A DNA stretch of 6,637 nucleotides from an archaeon MnTg01 (lineage in GTDB: Archaea > Thermoproteota > Nitrososphaeria > Nitrososphaerales > Nitrosopumilaceae): contig BFAR01000124.1 in the NCBI GenBank assembly GCA_008974855.1, positions 1 to 6,637 of the forward strand, read 5' to 3'. The notes below the pieces were generated by a model. That model was not told the origin of the DNA and searched no databases. It saw only the letters and a program-made list of their open reading frames with translations. The position numbers were made by a program, and so were the translations under genes. Positions 1 to 5,391 of this stretch are shown here, one piece after another; position 1 is the stretch's first letter, and each line of letters opens with the position of its first letter.

Positions 1-3
1 TCT

Positions 4-1239
4 TTAACTAGAACGGTACTGCTCCATCCGTCGAACCTTGGATTCAAGCTCCGAGATTTTTTGCACTGCCCCTTGTAGTTTTTCGTTTGCTGTTTCCAGA
101 TTTTTTGATCGTTCTATTTGGGCCTCTAGCTTTTGCCGCAGTCTTGTCTCATCACTAATCATTAGCTCTGGCATTGCCTCCAAATATTCTGAAACCTGCT
201 CTAAAATATCCACCCAAAAATAGTTCCGGTCTGTCTTGACTAGTCCCTTGTGTCCAAGTAAATACTCCTTTGTCACTAGAGCCGATAATGTTCCCTTTTT
301 TCTTTTAGTCTGCATCATCACCTTGTTCCAGTATCTCCTAAACCCATGAGTTGCTGGAACATCATGCAGCCTTTTGCCCTCTGTCAGTGGCGTTCTTAGT
401 CCTGATTTTTCAAGCAAGGTGGCAATTCTAGATTTGACACCAATGACAGTTAGTGGTTTTTTCTTGTAGTTTTGTGCAAGCAAAAGTGGATCGTCTCCAT
501 TTGGCGTCCTTTGCCTTATTCCAGTCCAGATCTTTTTGTATGCAAGGAGCTTCTCCCAGGCCTCAATTGATATCAAAGATTGGTACTCCCAGGATGTTCC
601 CTTGTAGACTGTCATTGTTGCACAAACAACTTTGCCCTGTTTTTCTTCAATGTTGTACTCTCCATCTATCTCATAGATTGGTTTGATGTTTTCCCATCTT
701 TGATCTTCCCATGCTCCAACTCTTAGGCCACCAGAACTTGAAGCTAAAATAATAAAGTCTGTATCAACCCCATCTGAAAACTCTAGCATTTTTTTGATCT
801 CATCTCTTGTGTAACCTCTGCTCTGAGTGGCATTGTCAATTTCAGGATAGAGGGTGCGAATCTTTTTCCAGGGCAGTCCTAGCTCATTCATAACAAGCAA
901 TTTTTGAATTGGTTTTATCTTGTTTGGGACATATGAGGGTTTGATGTAATTTGGATGACTTTTTTCAAGGGCAGTTCTTGAGGCTAGGTGTTTAACATAG
1001 GCCATGACAATTCCAGTTGCCCTTTTTTGATCATCTCTTGTCATTTCGACAAACTGTTGAGCTCGCATTTTATAGTCACCTTTTAAAAGATCAGAGCAGA
1101 CGATTAGCAGAAAATATTTGAGATTTCCCCCCAGTGTACGTTTTGTTTGTTCTGACTTTATTCCAGAGTAGAACTGCTCTAGTGCATCCTCTTGTCTTAT
1201 CTTGATATCCTCTGGTGTCAATCTGAAGCTAGGATTCAT
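4..1239 (-). CDS. Tyrosine recombinase / phage-type integrase
   Basis: A 411-aa site-specific recombinase of the tyrosine (phage integrase) family, expected to cut and rejoin DNA through a 3'-phosphotyrosine. The catalytic set is complete: Arg173 in SSGGLRVGAW, Lys213 in the VYKGT hairpin, His298 and Arg301 in HGFRRYW, His330 in LLGHKG, and Tyr340 in NYFW, ten residues after His330. Residues 1-135 form a helical N-terminal arm/core-binding region, residues 140-360 the catalytic domain. Residues 363-407 form a charged heptad-like coiled coil. It is much longer than housekeeping archaeal XerA (roughly 280-300 aa), which argues for an element-borne enzyme. The ATG at 1237-1239 fits the domain layout, but I see no clear Shine-Dalgarno or well-placed TATA box. 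The gene appears intact, so the element may still be mobile. Its target is inferred to be the adjacent tRNA-Lys. Confidence 0.93.
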   Translation of the reverse strand: MNPSFRLTPEDIKIRQEDALEQFYSGIKSEQTKRTLGGNLKYFLLIVCSDLLKGDYKMRAQQFVEMTRDDQKRATGIVMAYVKHLASRTALEKSHPNYIKPSYVPNKIKPIQKLLVMNELGLPWKKIRTLYPEIDNATQSRGYTRDEIKKMLEFSDGVDTDFIILASSSGGLRVGAWEDQRWENIKPIYEIDGEYNIEEKQGKVVCATMTVYKGTSWEYQSLISIEAWEKLLAYKKIWTGIRQRTPNGDDPLLLAQNYKKKPLTVIGVKSRIATLLEKSGLRTPLTEGKRLHDVPATHGFRRYWNKVMMQTKRKKGTLSALVTKEYLLGHKGLVKTDRNYFWVDILEQVSEYLEAMPELMISDETRLRQKLEAQIERSKNLETANEKLQGAVQKISELESKVRRMEQYRSS

Positions 1240-1241
1240 GG

Positions 1242-1267
1242 TTCTATTGAACTGCTCATTCTATTGA
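1242..1267. repeat. 9-bp direct repeat before the integrase start
   Basis: The sequence TTCTATTGA occurs at 1242-1250 and again at 1259-1267, 17 bp apart start to start, within the 30 bp before the integrase ATG. The second copy runs into GAA, giving TTCT-N4-AGAA, which is a weak inverted repeat. Such spaced repeats could be a regulator's operator or an integrase arm-binding site, but a chance repeat in AT-rich DNA is possible. Confidence 0.35.
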
Positions 1268-1310
1268 GAAAATCGAAACACGTTTTAGCTTCCCTAGGTA
1301 CACGAGTCCG

Positions 1311-1316
1311 AAAAAA
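1311..1316 (-). terminator. T6 run downstream of tRNA-Lys
   Basis: On the minus strand a run of six T residues lies 15 bases past the discriminator base of tRNA-Lys. Archaeal RNA polymerase terminates at such T tracts without needing a hairpin, so this is a reasonable terminator for the tRNA transcript. Confidence 0.45.
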
Positions 1317-1331
1317 GGATCTAAATGAATG

Positions 1332-1405
1332 CGGGTCTGGTGGGATTCGGACCCACGACAACCGGATTAAAAGTCCGGTGCGCTACCTGGCTGCGCCACA
1401 GACCC
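1332..1405 (-). tRNA. tRNA-Lys (anticodon TTT)
   Basis: The minus strand folds into a complete 74-nt cloverleaf. The acceptor stem pairs GGGTCTG with CAGACCC, with discriminator G and no encoded CCA. The D stem is GCGC/GCGC. The anticodon stem CCGGA/TCCGG encloses loop CTTTTAA, with anticodon TTT at 1369-1371, reading AAA/AAG lysine codons. The variable loop is TTGTC and the T stem is GTGGG/CCCAC. The stems have no mismatches and there is no intron. The T loop reads TCCGAAT instead of TTCGAAT, so position 55 (base 1350) is C where T, later pseudouridine, is nearly universal. The 3' end faces the integrase gene and is the likely attachment site of the element to the left. Confidence 0.95.
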
Positions 1406-1427
1406 TCTGCCAACTAGCCAGAGGTGG

Positions 1428-1435
1428 ATAATTTA
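1428..1435 (-). promoter_or_regulatory. TATA box for tRNA-Lys
   Basis: On the minus strand TAAATTAT is centred about 26 bp upstream of the first base of tRNA-Lys, the spacing expected for an archaeal TATA element with transcription starting at or just before the mature 5' end. No strong BRE is visible next to it. Confidence 0.5.
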
Positions 1436-1462
1436 GTCTTTTATGGGACTTTTTGTTTTGAA

Positions 1463-1475
1463 GGAAAGTTTTAAA
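1463..1475 (+). promoter_or_regulatory. BRE/TATA promoter for tRNA-Asp
   Basis: A purine-rich BRE-like GGAAAG is followed directly by TTTTAAA, centred near 1472 and about 30 bp before the tRNA-Asp 5' end. This is a good archaeal promoter core, allowing a short 5' leader on the precursor. It shares the roughly 96-bp divergent spacer with the tRNA-Lys promoter. Confidence 0.6.
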
Positions 1476-1501
1476 CTAGCAAATTCATTTTGAAAAACTA
1501 A

Positions 1502-1576
1502 GCCCTTGTAGTATAGTCTGGTCTAGAATTCGGCCCTGTCACGGCTGAGACGCGTGTTCAAATCCCGCCGAGGGCG
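1502..1576 (+). tRNA. tRNA-Asp (anticodon GTC), with two stem mismatches
   Basis: A 75-nt cloverleaf with acceptor stem GCCCTTG/CGAGGGC (one G-T pair), discriminator G and no encoded CCA. The anticodon stem CGGCC/GGCTG encloses loop CTGTCAC, with anticodon GTC at 1538-1540. The four-base variable region AGAC and T loop TTCAAAT are normal. Two stem positions do not pair: A12-A23 in the D stem (bases 1513 and 1527) and T52-C62 in the T stem (bases 1555 and 1565; GCGTG against CCCGC). Single changes to AGTAT and GCGGG would restore both. All identity and loop elements are intact, so I call it a tRNA gene. It may be functional despite the mismatches, a decaying copy, or carry sequence errors. Confidence 0.9.
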
Positions 1577-1577
1577 C

Positions 1578-1588
1578 TTTATTTTTTT
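1578..1588 (+). terminator. T-rich terminator of tRNA-Asp inside the end of the facing gene
   Basis: Two bases after the tRNA-Asp discriminator begins TTTATTTTTTT, a T tract suited to archaeal termination. On the other strand the same bases encode the last lysine codons and the TAA stop of the inositol-phosphatase gene, so one stretch serves both. Confidence 0.5.
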
Positions 1589-2379
1589 ATCTCGGAAAAA
1601 ACATCATTTAGTATTTTTTTGTTAGCTGCTGCGATAAATGATAATCTAGTTTGATAACTAAGATCTCCATCCAATGGTTCTAATTTATCATTTAACACTA
1701 GACCTCCAGCTTCTTTAATCAACAAATATCCAGCTGCCATATCCTGAACTCTAATTTTTTCTCTAATGTCGATAAAAACATCAATTAAACCTCTTGCAAA
1801 TAAGGCCATTTCAAGTGCATTAGCACCAAAGTGTCTTGTATGATTAGGACTTTTAAATACAGGATGTAATCGTTCCACCTGTTCATGAGTTGCTCCTGAA
1901 AGATTGACTCCAACTATTCTGTAGACGGGTTCACTTTCTTGCACATGGATTTTCTTATCATTTAAAAAAGAACCTTTACCTTTTGATGCCCAATATACAT
2001 CTCCAGAAGTAAGATCAGTTACTACCCCATCAGTAATTGAGCTAATTTTATTCTCAGTAGCAAATGCTAGAGAACAACAAAAAAACGGAAGCCCTCTAAC
2101 TGCATTTGCGGAACCATCAATGGCATCCATTATTACAAATCCTTTAGGACTAGTTGATAGTTCTACGCGCCCACATTCTTCACCAAGAACAATACATTCA
2201 AAGGAAATTTCCTTAAGATAATCTATAACTGTTTTTTCTGCTACAATATCTATATTTCTTGAAATATCTCCACCTGCGCCTCTTCCAAAATCTCCTGCAG
2301 CCTCACTTGTTCCAGCTAAGTCTTTCACATTTTTAAAAACCCGTTTTGAGGCTTCTTTGAGAATATCAATTACTTCCAT
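1579..2379 (-). CDS. Inositol-1-monophosphatase family phosphatase
   Basis: A 266-aa Mg2+-dependent sugar/inositol phosphatase of the IMPase/FBPase fold. Motifs, numbered from the chosen start: GEECG with metal ligand Glu67/Glu68; MDAIDGSANAVRG with ligands Asp85 and Asp88; and VQDMAAGYLLIKEAGG with ligand Asp213. Length is typical. Archaeal members hydrolyse myo-inositol-1-phosphate for inositol phospholipids, some also fructose-1,6-bisphosphate; the sequence alone does not decide between these. The ORF can be extended to 2484, but that adds a 35-residue non-homologous-looking leader overlapping the divergent gene. A TATA-like TTAAATTA on the minus strand at 2402-2409 is centred about 26 bp before the ATG at 2379, which fits a leaderless start there; an ATG at 2391 (270 aa) is the alternative. 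It converges on tRNA-Asp with a 2-bp gap. Confidence 0.9.
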   Translation of the reverse strand: MEVIDILKEASKRVFKNVKDLAGTSEAAGDFGRGAGGDISRNIDIVAEKTVIDYLKEISFECIVLGEECGRVELSTSPKGFVIMDAIDGSANAVRGLPFFCCSLAFATENKISSITDGVVTDLTSGDVYWASKGKGSFLNDKKIHVQESEPVYRIVGVNLSGATHEQVERLHPVFKSPNHTRHFGANALEMALFARGLIDVFIDIREKIRVQDMAAGYLLIKEAGGLVLNDKLEPLDGDLSYQTRLSFIAAANKKILNDVFSEIKK

Positions 2380-2401
2380 ATTCAATTTCATTTTTTTTTC
2401 G

Positions 2402-2409
2402 TAATTTAA
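2402..2409 (-). promoter_or_regulatory. TATA box for the inositol-phosphatase gene
   Basis: On the minus strand TTAAATTA is centred near 2405.5, about 26 bp upstream of the ATG at 2379, as expected for a leaderless archaeal transcript. A second AT-rich candidate at about 2418-2425 would fit the ATG at 2391 slightly less well. The 87-bp spacer to the divergent operon is a two-way promoter region. Confidence 0.45.
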
Positions 2410-2431
2410 GTGAAAGAATAAAAAATTATTT

Positions 2432-2444
2432 GAAAGCATAAATA
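2432..2444 (+). promoter_or_regulatory. BRE/TATA promoter of the rfcL operon
   Basis: A BRE-like GAAAG (2432-2436) precedes ATAAATA (2438-2444), centred at 2441 and 26 bp before the GTG at 2467. Spacing points to a leaderless mRNA beginning at or next to the start codon. No Shine-Dalgarno sequence is present there, consistent with this. Confidence 0.6.
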
Positions 2445-2466
2445 ACGAGAATGGAGTTGAGCGTGT

Positions 2467-3582
2467 GTGAGTGGTAAGGATCAATCAGTTGTTAGTAAAG
2501 AAGCATTAATGACAACAAAACCTGGAAAACAAATTATCAAACAAGGATTGTTCAAATCTAAAGGCTACAAGCTATTCAAAAAATACAAAGAAGAAGCTGA
2601 AAATGAATTTCCAAATTTTGCAGAAAGATTTACCAATGATTTACTAAGAGAAATTAAAGCAGATTCTTCTCCAAATTCTACACAAAAAAAATTTGGTGAA
2701 GAAGTAGGTTCTACAGAAATTATTTTACAAGAATCCCAAATTGAAGGTATTAAATCAAAACTTGAGGATAAAGAGATTCTCAAAGATCGTGTTTTACGAA
2801 TACTAAATTCAAATTTTGTAAAAATGACATTCCCTGTATTTAATGCACTTTATGATGCAGCAGCTGAATTTTCAGGAAATCACGATCCAAAAATGCGACA
2901 AAATTTGGTTGATGGTCATATTATAGCAATTGATCTTAGTGAACCGATGGATAGAATTATTGACAAAGATGAAGATCTTGATTATCTTGACGATTACAAG
3001 TTGATGAATCCTTATATCTTGAAACTAGCCAGAGATAAAATTTCAAAAGGAGGAGATCAAGTTCTAAAAGAATTTGAAGATGGTTTCAAAGATGCAAGAG
3101 TAGGTCAATATATTGATGCTAAACTAAAAACAAAACCTCTTTCTATTACAGAGGAAGAAATGAATCAATGTTATAAAAAATATCGAGCTGTTATGGGTAC
3201 TGCTGGAAGAAATATGGCGCTTGCCAAAAGACCCTTAGGAGAGATTTTCTATCTAGGACTGGCTAGAGCAGCTGAAGGTGTAGGATGTGGAAACGAAATT
3301 GAAGACACTATAAAAAATAAATTTATCAAAATTCCTTCATGGCCTCTTTATTATTCACTTCTTGCAGATGATGTAAAGAAAGGATTTGAATTAACATTGG
3401 AAAAAAGTAAACTCTATCTTAGTGATGCACGACTTGCACTTGATCTTTTACCAGATAAATTTTCGCACAAAGAATTTTTGGAATTTCTTTTTCTTACAGT
3501 GGAGCATTATAACCAATTTTGGTATAATCAGTTGCAGAAAGCAAACATATGGTCAACTCTTTCTGAAAATCTTCCAAAGTGA
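2467..3582 (+). CDS. Conserved-looking protein of unknown function, first gene of the rfcL operon
   Basis: A 371-aa protein I do not recognise. It has no signal peptide, no membrane segment and no Walker, zinc-ribbon or nuclease motif I can identify. It is charged and appears almost entirely alpha-helical. The first 30 residues are basic, around GKQIIKQGLFKSKGYKLFKK. An acidic patch (DKDEDLDYLDDY) lies near residues 166-177, and the C-terminal part is aromatic (HYNQFWYNQ). The GTG start at 2467 is chosen because a TATA box sits 26 bp upstream, as for a leaderless transcript; an ATG 14 codons in is the alternative. Its stop lies 9 bp before the rfcL ATG, so the two are almost certainly co-transcribed. 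That link suggests a DNA replication or repair role, but this is only context. Confidence 0.85.
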   Translation: MSGKDQSVVSKEALMTTKPGKQIIKQGLFKSKGYKLFKKYKEEAENEFPNFAERFTNDLLREIKADSSPNSTQKKFGEEVGSTEIILQESQIEGIKSKLEDKEILKDRVLRILNSNFVKMTFPVFNALYDAAAEFSGNHDPKMRQNLVDGHIIAIDLSEPMDRIIDKDEDLDYLDDYKLMNPYILKLARDKISKGGDQVLKEFEDGFKDARVGQYIDAKLKTKPLSITEEEMNQCYKKYRAVMGTAGRNMALAKRPLGEIFYLGLARAAEGVGCGNEIEDTIKNKFIKIPSWPLYYSLLADDVKKGFELTLEKSKLYLSDARLALDLLPDKFSHKEFLEFLFLTVEHYNQFWYNQLQKANIWSTLSENLPK

Positions 3583-3583
3583 T
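3579..3583 (+). promoter_or_regulatory. Possible ribosome-binding site of rfcL
   Basis: GTGAT overlaps the stop codon of the preceding gene and ends 8 bases before the ATG at 3592. It matches part of the archaeal Shine-Dalgarno GGAGGTGAT and favours that ATG over the in-frame TTG directly before it. Confidence 0.4.
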
Positions 3584-3591
3584 TTATCTTG

Positions 3592-4749
3592 ATGTGGTCA
3601 GAAAAACACAGGCCTCAAAGCATTATTGATATGGTAGGAAATGAAGATACCAGAGCTTCATTTGTTGAATGGTTTGGAAAATGGAAAAAGGGAACAAGGC
3701 CACTTTTACTCGTTGGACCACCAGGAATTGGAAAAACTACTCTTGCAAATCTTGCTGCAAAACAGTTTGGGTATGACATGATTAGTCTTAATGCAAGTGA
3801 TGTTAGAAACAAAAATCGTATTCAAGAAATTCTTAATCCTATTTTAGGTAATACTAGCATCCTTGGCCGTCCAATGATTTTTGTTGATGAAGTCGATGGA
3901 ATTTTTGGAAGATCCGATTACGGAGGAGCTGAAGCACTAATAAAAATTCTAAAAGAACCTACAATACCAATAATTTTAGCTGCAAATTCAGAACTTTCTA
4001 AAAAAATGAAAAGTATCAAAAAGGTGGTAAAGACTATTCATCTACGTCCTTTACCCCCACGATTAGTTCAATTGTATTTAAAAAAAATTCTAAAAATAGA
4101 GGGTGCTAAACTAAGTCCTGGTAGTTTAATCAAAATTGTTAGTGAGTCACGCGGAGATTTAAGATCAATGATTAACACTACACAAGCTTTGGTAACAGGA
4201 TTTGAACCTGCCACCGAAAAATCTTTTGAAAGTTTAGATATTGAATCAGGAATTAATGCATTTTTTAAGGCTAATTCAATTGATGAAGCTCGAAGTGTTC
4301 TTTATTCATTACGTATAGATCCACGAGAAAAAATCAACGCATTTTATTCAAGCGTGATAACTAGTGGCATTTCAAAAAGTGAGATGGATAGAATGTTACA
4401 AGTTTTATCGGAAGCAGATATGCTGTTTGGTAAGATAATGAGAACTCAAGAATGGCGACTGTTAAGATATCTTGATGAAATCCTAATTGGATTATTCCAA
4501 AAAGATTCTATGATTAGATATTCTCAATACAATTTATCATGGCCATTGCTTAATCGAATTCGCTGGGATGGTAAAAGTATCAAAGCATTAGCAACAATTT
4601 TTGCCAAAAGTATGCATATATCACGAAGTACTTTTGCAGCAATTTATCTACCTTACATTATTTTTTGTATGAAAAATAAAAAAATGAATTTTGACTTGGA
4701 AGAAAACTTTGGTGATATTTTAGAAAAGGAGATTGAAAACTTATCATGA
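3592..4749 (+). CDS. rfcL: Replication factor C large subunit (clamp loader)
   Basis: A 385-aa AAA+ ATPase, the large subunit of the archaeal clamp loader, which with RfcS opens the PCNA ring and loads it on primed DNA. It opens with the family signature MWSEKHRP. Walker A GPPGIGKT is at 42-49, Walker B IFVDEVD at 96-102 (Asp99, Glu100), sensor 1 Asn132 in LAANS, and sensor 2 Arg191 in GDLR. Residues from about 205 on are the helical collar domain. It is shorter than euryarchaeal homologues of nearly 480 aa, nearer the crenarchaeal size, and shows no clear C-terminal PIP box; it ends in an acidic helix. The ATG at 3592 is preferred, with a TTG one codon earlier also possible. It is 9 bp behind an unknown gene and overlaps the next by 4 bp. 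Confidence 0.95.
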   Translation: MWSEKHRPQSIIDMVGNEDTRASFVEWFGKWKKGTRPLLLVGPPGIGKTTLANLAAKQFGYDMISLNASDVRNKNRIQEILNPILGNTSILGRPMIFVDEVDGIFGRSDYGGAEALIKILKEPTIPIILAANSELSKKMKSIKKVVKTIHLRPLPPRLVQLYLKKILKIEGAKLSPGSLIKIVSESRGDLRSMINTTQALVTGFEPATEKSFESLDIESGINAFFKANSIDEARSVLYSLRIDPREKINAFYSSVITSGISKSEMDRMLQVLSEADMLFGKIMRTQEWRLLRYLDEILIGLFQKDSMIRYSQYNLSWPLLNRIRWDGKSIKALATIFAKSMHISRSTFAAIYLPYIIFCMKNKKMNFDLEENFGDILEKEIENLS

Positions 4750-5063
4750 GCTGGCGCAAAATTTCAATGAAATTTCCTGGTACATGTATTGTTTGTAACA
4801 AGAAAATAGAAGTAAATGAATTAGGACTTTGGGCTAAAGGATTAGGAGTAAAACACGAAAAATGTGCTGAAGTAAATGAACTCACATGTATTGTTTGTGG
4901 AGGGCCAGCAGGATGTTCTAAATGTGAATATATTGATGATTGTGATCTAAAAACAGTATCACAATTATGTATCTGTAGAAAATGTAATGAAACTGAAAAT
5001 CCTTTTGATGTTTATCAGAAATCTGTGAAAAAGAAATTTTCTATACTTAATCTTAAAAATTGA
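4746..5063 (+). CDS. Cys-rich zinc-binding protein coupled to rfcL
   Basis: A 105-aa protein with 11 cysteines arranged as two probable zinc modules. The first is C14-x2-C17 followed by H37-x2-C40 around a GLWAKGLGVKHEKC segment. The second contains C48-x2-C51, C57-x2-C60, C66, C75, C77 and C80. The last 20 residues are basic. The ATG overlaps the rfcL stop as ATGA, so translation is probably coupled and the product made in step with RfcL. Zinc modules of this kind bind nucleic acid or proteins; which applies here cannot be read from sequence. I do not recognise a named family. Its place suggests a partner of the clamp loader or of replication, by context only. Confidence 0.88.
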   Translation: MSWRKISMKFPGTCIVCNKKIEVNELGLWAKGLGVKHEKCAEVNELTCIVCGGPAGCSKCEYIDDCDLKTVSQLCICRKCNETENPFDVYQKSVKKKFSILNLKN

Positions 5064-5071
5064 AACTTAAG

Positions 5072-5094
5072 GCCAAAAACGGTTGTTGTTTGGC
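5072..5094 (+). other. Hairpin after the rfcL operon
   Basis: GCCAAAAAC pairs with GTTGTTTGGC around a GGTT loop, giving about 9 bp of stem with one bulged G, starting 9 bases after the stop codon of the zinc-binding gene. No T tract follows, so it is not a classic terminator. It could stabilise or process the 3' end of the operon mRNA. Confidence 0.4.
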
Positions 5095-5161
5095 GACAGT
5101 TCCAATCACAAATCAATTCTATAATTAGTATTTAGATCCTACTGATCTTTTCTACGTGAAC

Positions 5162-5169
5162 ATTATATG
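5162..5169 (+). promoter_or_regulatory. TATA box for the small zinc-finger gene
   Basis: ATTATATG is centred near 5165.5, about 26 bp upstream of the ATG at 5192, the spacing of a leaderless archaeal start. Another AT-rich stretch near 5129-5135 would fit an upstream GTG at 5156, but less well. Confidence 0.45.
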
Positions 5170-5191
5170 CAAAAATTGTTATTTTACTTGT

Positions 5192-5311
5192 ATGAGCGCA
5201 TTAAACTGGAAATGCTACAGATGTGATTTGACATTTAAGCAAGAATTACACGCTCTCATTCACAAAGATATAACAAATCATCCTTCACGAGAAATCGCCA
5301 GAACAGCATAA
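5192..5311 (+). CDS. Small single C2H2 zinc-finger protein
   Basis: A 39-aa protein built almost wholly from one classic C2H2 finger: Cys8-x2-Cys11-x12-His24-x5-His30, with the expected Phe15 and Leu/Ile core positions, preceded by NWK and followed by a basic-polar tail ending REIARTA. The zinc-ligand spacing is exact, which makes a chance ORF unlikely. Such tiny one-finger proteins are known in archaea and are usually thought to bind DNA or RNA. The ATG at 5192 is chosen because a TATA-like box is centred 26 bp upstream. The frame stays open back to 5129, and a GTG at 5156 would add 12 residues including CKNC, so a longer form cannot be excluded. It stands alone in the spacer, on the same strand as its neighbours. 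Confidence 0.72.
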   Translation: MSALNWKCYRCDLTFKQELHALIHKDITNHPSREIARTA

Positions 5312-5391
5312 TTTTTAAAAAAAATCAAAACTCTGATCCCATTTTCCTAAGAATGTGTCCTAAAACCTTAAAATTTAACATGATTTAGGTA
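5312..5391. promoter_or_regulatory. AT-rich spacer with a possible promoter of the 5392 gene
   Basis: T5 directly after the zinc-finger stop may end that transcript. TTAAAATTTA at 5368-5377 is TATA-like, centred at about 5372.5. It is only 20 bp before the ATG at 5392 but 26 bp before the in-frame TTG at 5398, so either transcription starts just inside the annotated ORF or this is not the box used. I see nothing else in the spacer. Confidence 0.35.

Larger units (their letters stand above)
1..1332. mobile_element. Right end of a putative tRNA-Lys-integrated element (partial)
   Basis: A full-length tyrosine recombinase gene lies directly beyond the 3' end of a tRNA-Lys gene and is transcribed away from it, the usual arrangement when an element has integrated at a tRNA 3' end. 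The stretch is richer in G+C than the genes to the right: two sampled 60-base lines give about 40-45%, against about 32% for a sampled line near 2521. The left boundary and cargo genes are outside the window, and no second copy of the tRNA 3' end is visible inside it. The element is therefore inferred from the integrase, its position and its composition. A lone relic integrase is the main alternative. Confidence 0.5.

Noticed and set aside
38..686. Plus-strand ORFs opposite the integrase
   Set aside because: They are frame shadows of a gene with a complete catalytic motif set on the other strand.
4..1239. Integrase as the housekeeping XerA chromosome-dimer resolvase
   Set aside because: At 411 aa with a C-terminal coiled coil, and sitting by a tRNA 3' end in higher-G+C DNA, it fits an element integrase better.
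1305..1352. GTCCGAA (1305-1311) and its reverse complement in the tRNA-Lys T arm (1346-1352) as an attachment core
   Set aside because: Seven bases in inverted orientation is too short to separate from chance, and att repeats should be direct.
1192..1431. 79-codon plus-strand ORF across the tRNA-Lys gene
   Set aside because: It runs antisense through the integrase start and the whole tRNA and has no promoter or recognisable motif.
2380..2484. N-terminal extension of the inositol-phosphatase ORF to 2484
   Set aside because: The added 35 residues precede the family's usual start, overlap the divergent gene's start at 2467, and cover both promoters. TATA spacing favours ATG 2379.
5156..5311. 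Longer zinc-finger form starting at GTG 5156 (adds CKNC)
   Set aside because: It is possible, but the TATA spacing favours ATG 5192. It is kept as an alternative in the feature text.
5064..5391. C/D box or other structured small RNA in the spacer
   Set aside because: CTGA occurs, but no paired RTGATGA box at suitable spacing was found.
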